From Selenomonadaceae bacterium (GTDB taxonomy: Bacteria; Bacillota; Negativicutes; Selenomonadales; Selenomonadaceae), in NCBI GenBank assembly GCA_029338835.1, contig JAQYBD010000066.1, positions 1-32,478 of the forward strand: a stretch of DNA of 32,478 nt, given 5' to 3'. A program made the translations under genes and the position numbers. Under the pieces are notes generated by a model. That model worked only from the letters and a program-made list of their open reading frames with translations, was not told where the DNA came from and did no database searches. Shown one piece after another: positions 1 to 6,571 of the stretch (position 1 is its first letter; each line of letters starts with the position of its first letter).

Positions 1-359
1 ATGAGGGCCACATTGCCCGTCGCATTGAGCTTGCCGGCAATCTCGGACATATTGTTGCCGCGCACGGCATTGACGAGCAGGTCGGCGCCGCTGTACTGTT
101 TGACATTGACTGTGGCATCCTTGCCGATGTTGAATGTATCCCAGCTGATGAACGCCCTGTTCTGGCCTTTTGTCTGCTCGATCGTCATGACGGGCTTCGT
201 CTCATCACGGGCGACCGTCGCATTCTTCATATCCTGCTCCTTCGTCGGCAACTCTGTCGGAGCAGGTGCCGCCCATGCCATATGATAAAGACCGCCCACG
301 ATCGATAAAGTCAGGGCAATCGTATGTTGCAATCTCTTCATGTACAGCTTTTCCATCAT
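1..359 (-). CDS. TpsA-type filamentous haemagglutinin/exoprotein, N-terminal part (runs off the left edge)
   Basis: The reverse strand is open from an ATG at 359 to the window edge (about 119 codons). The product begins with a signal peptide (MKRLQHTIALTLSIVGGLYH, then MAWA before APAP; cleavage likely after AWA). It continues into a TpsA secretion-domain signature: a QN-AFISWDTFNIG stretch near residues 65-78 and a VNAVRGNNMSEIAGKLNATG stretch near residues 95-114. In this family that N-terminal beta-helix domain is recognised by the TpsB pore, and the protein is exported across the outer membrane as an adhesin, haemolysin or contact-dependent toxin. A GGGGGT Shine-Dalgarno-like run lies just upstream; a start at 341 (MKRLQ) is also possible. 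It follows the tpsB stop by 54 bp, so the two are probably one operon. The effector part is outside the window, so the function of the mature protein cannot be told. Confidence 0.85.
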   Translation of the reverse strand, partial: MMEKLYMKRLQHTIALTLSIVGGLYHMAWAAPAPTELPTKEQDMKNATVARDETKPVMTIEQTKGQNRAFISWDTFNIGKDATVNVKQYSGADLLVNAVRGNNMSEIAGKLNATGNVAL

Positions 360-413
360 TGCTACCCCCACGATCTATTGTATTTCTGTCAGTTTCGTAT
401 GTATCCCGTCCGC

Positions 414-2078
414 TCAGAACTGCTTGACGAAGCGCAGCCACGCCGTGCTCGTGATGTCCTTGCCGAGGCTCTCGGAGTAGTGGCAACCGAGCGGCGTGGC
501 CCAGTCGAATTTGCCGTACCAGTCGCGCGACTTCTGGTAGATGAGGCCGAGGCCTGTGCCGGCGAGGTCCTTCGTGCCGTCCCCCATGATGCGGCCCGCA
601 TCGACGAAGGCTGTGGCCGTCAGGCCCGAGCGCCCGAGGATGCGGCGCAGCTCCACCGTGCCCAGGAGGCCGCTTCGGCCACCCGCCTCACCCTGCACGA
701 AAGCACGCACGGCGTCGGCGCCGCTGATATAGAACTGCTCGGAGGAATCCAGCGGCGTCCAGCCATACTGACCGCTCATCGAGAAATGCAGCTGCCAATC
801 GCGGTCGATGTCGTGGATGTAGTAGAAGTCCACAAGCGACTTATGGTAATTGCCGACGGCATCCGGTGCCGAGTAATTATTGCGGCGGAGCGAGAGATCA
901 CCTGCGACATGGCCGACGGTCCACGAGAAGGAGTTGCGGCCGTCGCGGTAGTAGCCGTAGAGGTCGCCCTCGATGCTGTCCGATGCTTTCTCGGTGCCGT
1001 ACATCCCCGAGAGGATGTAATCGTGGATATCGCGGTGGCGCACGTTGATGGAGTAGAAGAGCGACTGTGCATAGGTGCGGTGCAACGGCACGGAGACGCC
1101 TAGCTCATACGTGTTCGTCAGGCCGTCGGCATTGAGGTAGTCGTACTGGCCGCCGAGTACGTAATTCATCTGGCCTGCCGTCAGGTGCAGGCTCGCGCCG
1201 TTGCTGCCGACTGGCACGCTGTAGCGCAGCTGGAAGTTATGCAGATCGTCCGTACTCGTCATGCCCGATAGCGAGATCTGGTCGCCGACGTTCGTCAGAT
1301 TGTTGTAGTGGTACTCGATGCCGAAGCGGTTGCGGCCTGTCGACTTGCTGCCGTAGTTGTCGTACGACAGGTAACTGCCCTCGCGCTCGAGGTCAAATAC
1401 CTTGAGCATGAGGTCGGCCGAGCCGCGGCGCTTGCCCGGCTGCATCGAAGCCGTGACCTTCAGCCCCGGGATGTCGTTGAGCGCGAGCAGCGTCTTCTCG
1501 AGGTGCTGCGACTCGATGAGCTGGCCCGGGCGGATGCCCTTGACATAGGCGAGCAGGCGTCTGTCGAGGAGCGCCGATGTATTGTCGATGTGCAGGTCGC
1601 CGATGCGCCCGATGATGACCTTGATCTTCAGGGTATTGCCTGTGATATCCTGTGCCGGCACATATGCGACAGCTGTCATATAGCCCTTGCGGCGCAGGCT
1701 CGCCGTGACCTTCGCTGCGAGCTCCTGCATCTCCTGGAAATCCATTTCCCGGCCGAGATACGGATGCATCTCATCCTTCAGGACGCTCCCCACATCGAGT
1801 TCGGAACAGATGTAGTCGATGCGGTCGATGCGCGCCGCGAGCTCCTTGCTGCCCTGCTGCACCGCCGGGATCTTCGTGTCGATCTCGGGCTTTGCCTGCT
1901 GCGGCGTGATGCGGCGCTCCGGCTCGAGCTCATTGAGGATGCGGCCGGAGTCCGGCATGCCCTTGATGTTCAGGGTCGACGGCTCCGGGGCAGCTGACGC
2001 CGTCCACGGCAGGCCCAGCAGCAAAATCAAGGGAAGCCCTATTTTCCAGTTTTTCTCGTCAGCATGCATCATCTTCAT
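414..2078 (-). CDS. TpsB-family two-partner secretion outer-membrane transporter (ShlB/FhaC/HecB type)
   Basis: This is a 554-residue protein with a signal peptide (hydrophobic core near residues 14-30, TASA before APEP). A POTRA-type periplasmic region follows (about residues 85-235; the YLGREMD-FQEMQELAAKVTASLRRKGY stretch is typical of POTRA_2/ShlB). The rest is a C-terminal 16-strand Omp85-like barrel rich in aromatic beta strands, ending in Phe as outer-membrane beta-barrel proteins usually do. The L6-loop motif reads AVRAFVQGEAGGRSG (conserved Arg present, VRAF where FhaC has VRGF). The family takes an unfolded TpsA from the periplasm and threads it through the outer membrane. The putative TpsA gene follows at 359, which supports the call. 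An outer-membrane pore of this type implies a diderm host. The start at 2078 has a GGGATGGGAC purine run upstream; ATGs at 2072 and 2069 are alternatives. Confidence 0.92.
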   Translation of the reverse strand: MKMMHADEKNWKIGLPLILLLGLPWTASAAPEPSTLNIKGMPDSGRILNELEPERRITPQQAKPEIDTKIPAVQQGSKELAARIDRIDYICSELDVGSVLKDEMHPYLGREMDFQEMQELAAKVTASLRRKGYMTAVAYVPAQDITGNTLKIKVIIGRIGDLHIDNTSALLDRRLLAYVKGIRPGQLIESQHLEKTLLALNDIPGLKVTASMQPGKRRGSADLMLKVFDLEREGSYLSYDNYGSKSTGRNRFGIEYHYNNLTNVGDQISLSGMTSTDDLHNFQLRYSVPVGSNGASLHLTAGQMNYVLGGQYDYLNADGLTNTYELGVSVPLHRTYAQSLFYSINVRHRDIHDYILSGMYGTEKASDSIEGDLYGYYRDGRNSFSWTVGHVAGDLSLRRNNYSAPDAVGNYHKSLVDFYYIHDIDRDWQLHFSMSGQYGWTPLDSSEQFYISGADAVRAFVQGEAGGRSGLLGTVELRRILGRSGLTATAFVDAGRIMGDGTKDLAGTGLGLIYQKSRDWYGKFDWATPLGCHYSESLGKDITSTAWLRFVKQF

Positions 2079-2136
2079 CTACCGTCCCATCCCATCGCAT
2101 TATTCTGATCCTGGCTCGCGCAGCAGCTCATCATAT

Positions 2137-2173
2137 AAAAAAACACACAACGGCAAAAACCGTCATGTGTTTT
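2137..2173 (-). terminator. Intrinsic terminator inside the tpsB leader (possible attenuator)
   Basis: Read on the minus strand, AAAACACATGACGG (2173-2160) and CCGTTGTGTGTTTT (2153-2140) form a 14-bp stem if two G-U pairs are allowed, with a 6-nt loop, followed by a run of seven T. It lies between a predicted promoter at 2249-2257 and the tpsB start at 2078. It may end ABC-F transcription, attenuate tpsBA, or do both. Confidence 0.75.
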
Positions 2174-2248
2174 CTTCTGCCACGACACACGCACAAGATG
2201 CAAACCGCATCTCTTCACAACGGTCACACAATCATTCATTCTATTTGC

Positions 2249-2257
2249 ATTATAACA
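2249..2257 (-). promoter_or_regulatory. Extended -10 promoter for tpsBA
   Basis: The minus strand reads TGTTATAAT (2257-2249), a perfect extended -10 element. No good -35 is seen. Transcription would start near 2242 and give a leader of about 165 nt before tpsB, containing the terminator at 2137-2173. Confidence 0.5.
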
Positions 2258-2332
2258 CAAATCACAGAAAAAATTGTTCCCTATGTACGCAAAGGCAGCA
2301 TATTCATACTTTCATCATTTTTAATTTTGTCT

Positions 2333-3889
2333 TCAAATGATCTTCGTCGACCAGCCTTCGATATTCCAGACGGTATCCACGAGATCTTCATAGAAATCCG
2401 GCTCATGCGAGACGAGCAAAAGAGTCCCTTTGTACTCCTTGATGGCACGCTTGAGTTCTTTCTTGGCCTCCACATCGAGATGATTCGTCGGCTCGTCGAG
2501 AATGAGCAGATTGACCGGCTTCTGCATGATCTTAGCCAGGCGGACCTTGGCAGCCTCACCACCGGAAAGTGCCGTCATCTTCGTCGTGATATGTTCATTC
2601 GTCAGGCCGCACGAAGCGAGTGCCGCGCGCACCTCGAAATTCGACATGCCCGGATATTCCTGCCAGAGTTCTTCCAGTGCCGTATTCATATTGCCCTTGG
2701 CTTCTTCCTGCTCAAAATAGCCGACAGAAACGAATTCGCCCTGCTCAAGCTCGCCCGAAAGCGGCGGGATCAGGCCGAGCAGCGTCTTGAGGAGCGTCGA
2801 CTTGCCGAGGCCGTTCGTACCGCGGATGGCGATTTTCTTGTTGCGTTCCACCTGGATATCAACTGGCTTCGTCAACGGCGTATCGTAGCCGAGAACCAGG
2901 CGCTTGGCCTCGATGACGAAGCGCGACGGCGTGCGATCTTGCTGGAAATGGAAATGCGGTTTCGGCTTTTCCTGGCGCTTCGTCAGGACTTCCATCTTGT
3001 CGAGTTTCTTCTGGCGGCTGTTGGCCATGCCGCGCGTCGCGACGCGTGCCTTGTTGCGCTGGATGAAGTCCTGTTCCTTCTTGATCTCTGCCTGCTGGCG
3101 TTCATAGGCAGCTTCTTCCTGGCGGCGTTTCAGGGCAGCCATTTCCTCGAATTTCTCATAGCTGCCTGTATACCGCGTGAGCTTGAGGTTGTCGACATGC
3201 CAGATGACATTCGTCACGGCATTGAGGAACGGCACATCGTGTGAGATCACGATGAAGGCATTCTCATAATTCTGCAGGTAGGTCGTCAGCCAGCTGATAT
3301 GCTCGGCATCGAGATAGTTCGTCGGCTCGTCGAGCAGCAGGATCTCGGGGTTCTCGAGCAGGAGTTTCGTCAAAAGCACCTTGGTGCGCTGGCCGCCCGA
3401 GAGTTCGTCGACCTTGCGCTCGAGGCCGATGTCCCGGAGGCCCAGGCCGCCTGCGACCTCCTCGATGCGCGCATCAATGGTATAGTAGCTGCCAGCATCG
3501 AGGATATCCTGGATATCGCCGACATCCTTCATGAGCTGATCCAGCTCCTCGGGCGATGCTTCGCCCATCTTGTCGTAGGCCGCCAGCATCTCCTGTTCGA
3601 GCTGCACGAGGTGATCGAATGCCGTGCGCAGCGTTTCGCGGATTGTCATGCCTGCCTTGAGTACAGCATGCTGGTCAAGATGGCCAACCTTCGTGCGCTT
3701 TGCCCAAGTCACGGTTCCCGCATCCGGCGTCAGTTTGCCCGTGATGATGGACATGAAGGTGGATTTACCCTCACCGTTCGCACCGACGAGTGCCACATGT
3801 TCCCCCTTGAGCAGGCGGAACGATACATCTTCAAAAATCTCCCGGCCACCGTAACTGTGGGAAAGATGGGATACTTCCAATACGCTCAT
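2333..3889 (-). CDS. ABC-F family ATPase (YkpA/YbiT-like)
   Basis: This 518-residue soluble protein has two ABC cassettes and no membrane segment. Cassette 1 has Walker A GANGEGKST (36-44), signature LSGGQ (163-167) and Walker B LLLDEPTNYLD (184-194). Cassette 2 has GTNGLGKST (357-365), LSGGE (441-445) and LLILDEPTNHLD (461-472). A charged Lys/Arg/Gln-rich linker (about 245-320) joins them; in ABC-F proteins this inserts near the ribosomal P-site tRNA. Members act on stalled or specialised ribosomes as translation factors, and some give antibiotic protection. The sequence resembles the housekeeping YkpA/YbiT branch rather than a resistance type, but that sub-assignment is by eye. The start is supported by AAGGAAGAG just upstream. 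It is monocistronic, divergent from the PTS operon, and no strong hairpin follows its stop before 2173. Confidence 0.92.
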   Translation of the reverse strand: MSVLEVSHLSHSYGGREIFEDVSFRLLKGEHVALVGANGEGKSTFMSIITGKLTPDAGTVTWAKRTKVGHLDQHAVLKAGMTIRETLRTAFDHLVQLEQEMLAAYDKMGEASPEELDQLMKDVGDIQDILDAGSYYTIDARIEEVAGGLGLRDIGLERKVDELSGGQRTKVLLTKLLLENPEILLLDEPTNYLDAEHISWLTTYLQNYENAFIVISHDVPFLNAVTNVIWHVDNLKLTRYTGSYEKFEEMAALKRRQEEAAYERQQAEIKKEQDFIQRNKARVATRGMANSRQKKLDKMEVLTKRQEKPKPHFHFQQDRTPSRFVIEAKRLVLGYDTPLTKPVDIQVERNKKIAIRGTNGLGKSTLLKTLLGLIPPLSGELEQGEFVSVGYFEQEEAKGNMNTALEELWQEYPGMSNFEVRAALASCGLTNEHITTKMTALSGGEAAKVRLAKIMQKPVNLLILDEPTNHLDVEAKKELKRAIKEYKGTLLLVSHEPDFYEDLVDTVWNIEGWSTKII

Positions 3890-3973
3890 GTTCTCTTCCT
3901 TTCTTATCTCTTCCTGGCTCTCAACGTTTCCTAGTCTGGCATTGCTGCCGCCCGTTTCCGTAAAACAAAAAAC

Positions 3974-3982
3974 AGTATATCA
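3974..3982 (-). promoter_or_regulatory. Extended -10 promoter for the ABC-F gene
   Basis: The minus strand reads TGATATACT (3982-3974), an extended -10 element about 85 bp before the ABC-F start. A short inverted repeat CTCCG-TTA-CGGAG (3987-3999) sits directly upstream in the spacer/-35 zone and could be an operator. No clear -35 is seen. Confidence 0.4.
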
Positions 3983-4010
3983 TATCCTCCGTTACGGAGA
4001 AAGCCCTTCT

Positions 4011-4060
4011 TATGACAAATGTCATATACGATATGGCTCATATCATGACGCATATCAGAT
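4011..4060. promoter_or_regulatory. Cluster of overlapping palindromes upstream of the PTS operon (candidate operator)
   Basis: TATGACA-AA-TGTCATA (4011-4026) is a perfect palindrome. It overlaps CATAT-ACG-ATATG (4023-4035) and GATATG-GCT-CATATC (4030-4044). A second CATATC starts at 4051, 12 bp after the first. The cluster is about 95-140 bp before the IIB start in the ABC-F/PTS divergent region. No strong -35 is seen for the PTS operon, in keeping with an activator-dependent promoter. The word CGCATATCAGAT (4049-4060) recurs with one extra A ahead of the sensory operon. Confidence 0.45.
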
Positions 4061-4151
4061 GTTTTTCCTCTTATTTTCGCATATTATATGAATTGTCAGA
4101 TAGATGTGCAGCCAAGAGAGCTGCTCAGGTATAAAGAAAGAGGGATTCATC

Positions 4152-4643
4152 ATGGAAATCGCATTCTGCCGCATCGATGATCGTCTGATTCACGGTCAGG
4201 TCGCCACGGTCTGGACGAAGGTAACGGGCTGCAACCGCATCATGTGCTGCAACGACGAAGTCGCACAGGACACGCTGCGCAAGAAGCTCCTGCTGCAAGT
4301 CGCTCCTCCGGGCATCAAGGCTTACGTCGTTCCCGTTGAGAAAGCCGTCGCCGCTTACAAGAACCCGAAATACGCACCGTTCAAGACACTCTTCCTGTTC
4401 ACGAATCCGCGCGATGTCGTACGCGCCGTAAAAGGCGGCATCCCGTTTACCTCCGTCAATCTCGGCGGCATGACGTACAAGGACGGCGATACGCTGATCT
4501 CACAGGCCGTAGCCGTCAACAAGGAAGACGCCGCCGCCATCAAGGAACTCGTCGACATGGGGATCGAGGTCGAGATCCGCAAACTCGCCAATGAGCCAAA
4601 GACGGATGCCATCGAAGCACTCAAGGCAAAAAATCTTCTCTAA
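4152..4643 (+). CDS. PTS mannose/fructose/sorbose-family EIIB component
   Basis: This 163-residue cytoplasmic protein belongs to the PTSIIB_sorb family. The phosphorylation site is His14 in RIDDRLIHGQV, and the TNPRDVVRAVKGG segment is also typical. It accepts phosphate from an EIIA domain and passes it to sugar carried by IIC-IID. The start at 4152 follows GAAAGAGGG; an upstream in-frame ATG at 4104 would add 16 residues before the conserved N-terminus and has no ribosome-binding site. It is the first gene of a IIB-IIC-IID operon. No IIA domain is fused here or encoded nearby, so an EIIA from elsewhere must serve it. Confidence 0.92.
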   Translation: MEIAFCRIDDRLIHGQVATVWTKVTGCNRIMCCNDEVAQDTLRKKLLLQVAPPGIKAYVVPVEKAVAAYKNPKYAPFKTLFLFTNPRDVVRAVKGGIPFTSVNLGGMTYKDGDTLISQAVAVNKEDAAAIKELVDMGIEVEIRKLANEPKTDAIEALKAKNLL

Positions 4644-4654
4644 GGGATAAGGAA

Positions 4655-4692
4655 GCAGTGCAGGCCGCATAAGAACGCCGCCTGCACATTGC
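4655..4692 (+). other. Intercistronic hairpin between IIB and IIC
   Basis: GTGCAGGC (4658-4665) pairs perfectly with GCCTGCAC (4680-4687), extended by GCA/TGC around a small bulge, with a 14-nt loop. No T-run follows; the IIC ribosome-binding site AAAAGGGGG comes next. It looks like an mRNA stability or processing element rather than a terminator. Confidence 0.5.
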
Positions 4693-4712
4693 TAAAAGGG
4701 GGAACATAGAAA

Positions 4713-5531
4713 ATGACAACGGTCCAGTTCATTCTGCTCATCCTCGTCGCAGCCATCGCCGGCATGGGGTCAGTCCTCGACGAAGCACAATTCCATCGTC
4801 CGCTTGTTGCCTGCACCCTCGTCGGCCTCGTACTCGGCGATCTTACGACAGGCATCATCCTCGGCGGTACACTTGAAATGCTCGCACTCGGCTGGATGAA
4901 TGTCGGTGCAGCGATGGCACCAGATGCCGCGCTCGCCTCCGTCATCTCAGCAATCCTCGTCATCGTCGGCCATCAGAGCATCGGCGCCGGCATCGCGATT
5001 GCCGTACCATTGGCCGCAGCCGGTCAGGTCCTGACGATTTTCGTGCGCACAATCACGGTCTTCTTCCAGCATCTCGCTGATAAGTTTGCGCTTGAAGGCA
5101 ACGGCTTCGGCATCGAGATGTGCCACCTCGGCGGTCTGCTGCTGCAGGCCGTCCGCGTGGCCATCCCCGCAGCTCTCGTCGCAGCCATCGCCGGTACGGA
5201 TACCGTCAACTCGCTCCTGGCCTCCATCCCAGAAGTCATCACGCGCGGCCTGCAGGTCTCCGGCGGTTTCATCGTCGTTGTCGGTTATGCAATGGTCATC
5301 AACATGATGAATGCCAAATCGCTCATGCCGTTCTTCTTCCTCGGTTTCCTCATCGCCGTCTTCACGAATGTCAACCTCATCGGCTTCGGTGCTATCGGCC
5401 TGATTGCTGCCTACTTCCACATCAAGGGTCTGCAGCGCGACATCGCCATCGAACAGGCAGCCCAGACGGGTGGTTCTGGTTCAGCAGCAGGCAGCGGGCT
5501 CGATGATATCGACGATTCCGATCTCATGTAA
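4713..5531 (+). CDS. PTS mannose/fructose/sorbose-family EIIC component
   Basis: This 272-residue polytopic membrane protein is ManY-like. The N-terminus (ILLILVAAIAGMGSVLDEAQ) is hydrophobic, and the GTLEMLALGWMNVGAAMAPD segment near residues 50-70 is the typical EII-Sor signature. Several further membrane spans run to about residue 235. The last 30 residues are hydrophilic and Gly/Ser/Asp-rich, as in a cytoplasmic tail. Together with IID it forms the sugar channel that translocates hexose while IIB phosphorylates it. The ATG is preceded by AAAAGGGGGAAC. The gene is 69 bp after IIB and 16 bp before IID. The actual sugar cannot be read from the sequence. Confidence 0.92.
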   Translation: MTTVQFILLILVAAIAGMGSVLDEAQFHRPLVACTLVGLVLGDLTTGIILGGTLEMLALGWMNVGAAMAPDAALASVISAILVIVGHQSIGAGIAIAVPLAAAGQVLTIFVRTITVFFQHLADKFALEGNGFGIEMCHLGGLLLQAVRVAIPAALVAAIAGTDTVNSLLASIPEVITRGLQVSGGFIVVVGYAMVINMMNAKSLMPFFFLGFLIAVFTNVNLIGFGAIGLIAAYFHIKGLQRDIAIEQAAQTGGSGSAAGSGLDDIDDSDLM

Positions 5532-5547
5532 GGAGGAAAGCACGATC

Positions 5548-6372
5548 ATGGAAAAGACACTCAATAAAAAAGATCTCATCAATATCTTCATCCGTTCCAA
5601 TTTCCTCCTGGGTTCCTTCAACTTCGAGCGCATGCAGGCCATCGGCTTCTGCGTCTCGCTGCTGCCGGCCCTGCGCAAAGTCTATAAAGACGACAAGCCG
5701 GCCATGGCCGCTGCCATGAAGCGCCATCTGGAATTCTTCAACACGCAGCCGTTCCTCGCTACACCCATCATGGGTATCACGGCTGCCATGGAAGAAAAGA
5801 AGGCCAACGGTGCTGATATCAGTGACCAGACGATTTCCGGCGTCAAGGTCGGTCTCATGGGCCCTCTGGCCGGCGTTGGCGACCCGATTTTCTGGGGTAC
5901 GCTGCGTCCGGTGCTTGCCGCACTCGGTGCCGGCATCGCGCTTACGGGCAGCATCATGGGTCCTCTCATCTTCTTCCTCGTCTTCAATGCCATTCGTCTC
6001 GCCACGAACTGGTATGGCGTCATGTATGGCTACACGAAAGGCACGGAACTCGTCGATGAGATGGGCGGCAACAAGATGCGCTTCCTCACCGAAGGTTCCT
6101 CCGTACTCGGACTACTCGTCATGGGCGCGCTCGTCGCGAAATGGACGACGGTCAATATGCCGCTGGTACTCTCGAGCTATACAAACAGTGCCGGCGATCA
6201 GGTCACGACGACGGTACAGACCATACTCGACAGTCTCATGCCCGGCATCGTACCACTGCTGATGACCTTCGCCTGCATGTGGCTGCTGCGGAAAAACGTC
6301 AATCCGCTGCTCATCATCCTTGGTCTCTTCGCTCTCGGTATTGTCGGCTACGCAATCGGCCTTTTCGCCTGA
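5548..6372 (+). CDS. PTS mannose/fructose/sorbose-family EIID component
   Basis: This 274-residue ManZ-like protein starts with the family N-terminus (LNKKDLINIFIRSNFLLGSF, then NFERMQAIGFC). It contains the conserved GLMGPLAGVGDPIFWGTLRP loop near residues 115-135 and ends in hydrophobic segments. EIID partners IIC in the membrane channel. The ATG at 5548 is chosen because AAGGAGG lies 10 bp upstream and because the preceding in-frame codons belong to the overlapping IIC region. It is the last gene of the PTS operon; a strong terminator follows at 6434-6476. Confidence 0.92.
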   Translation: MEKTLNKKDLINIFIRSNFLLGSFNFERMQAIGFCVSLLPALRKVYKDDKPAMAAAMKRHLEFFNTQPFLATPIMGITAAMEEKKANGADISDQTISGVKVGLMGPLAGVGDPIFWGTLRPVLAALGAGIALTGSIMGPLIFFLVFNAIRLATNWYGVMYGYTKGTELVDEMGGNKMRFLTEGSSVLGLLVMGALVAKWTTVNMPLVLSSYTNSAGDQVTTTVQTILDSLMPGIVPLLMTFACMWLLRKNVNPLLIILGLFALGIVGYAIGLFA

Positions 6373-6433
6373 TTGCGTCCCCATAAAGCCTATCGGAATC
6401 CCATCATCATCACCCCTTCCATTGCGCGAATGC

Positions 6434-6476
6434 CCCGCAGCATTTCCTTCCCCATACGGAAATGCTGCGGGCTTTT
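6434..6476 (+). terminator. Terminator of the PTS operon
   Basis: CCCGCAGCATTTCC (6434-6447) and GGAAATGCTGCGGG (6458-6471) form a perfect 14-bp stem with a 10-nt loop, followed by CTTTT. It separates the PTS operon from the sensory operon, which has its own promoter directly after it. Confidence 0.88.
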
Positions 6477-6477
6477 C

Positions 6478-6524
6478 CGCATATCAAGATCTGCATTGAC
6501 TTTTCATCTGCCCTTTTATATGAT
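6478..6524 (+). promoter_or_regulatory. Promoter of the sensory operon with upstream CGCATATCAAGAT word
   Basis: TTGACT (6496-6501), a 17-bp spacer and TATGAT (6519-6524) form a good vegetative promoter about 48 bp before the first gene. CGCATATCAAGAT (6478-6490) just upstream nearly repeats CGCATATCAGAT at 4049-4060 ahead of the PTS operon, which suggests a shared regulator site. Confidence 0.7.
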
Positions 6525-6571
6525 GAAGTGGAATCAAATTACTCAAAAGAAGGTTCTGGAAAGGAATTGCC

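Noticed and set aside
324..1103. 259-codon rightward open frame opposite tpsB
   Set aside because: It is antisense to a well-supported TpsB gene, its product is rich in Arg/Ala/Val/Glu with no recognisable domain, and it has no ribosome-binding site. It is a coding shadow of high-GC sequence.
2075..2260. 61-codon leftward open frame in the tpsB leader
   Set aside because: It spans the terminator stem and starts upstream of the likely transcription start. Its Cys-rich sequence has no known features, and I see no leader-peptide codon run that would explain attenuation.
4020..4100. Sigma-54 (-24/-12) promoter for the mannose-family PTS
   Set aside because: No TGGCAC-N5-TTGCA-like pair is present; TGGCTC at 4034-4039 lacks a TGC at the required distance. 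No LevR-type regulator is in the window.
4108..4124. GCAGC/GCTGC hairpin before IIB, considered as an antiterminator (RAT) site
   Set aside because: It has only 5 bp, no overlapping terminator and no resemblance to LicT/SacY sites.
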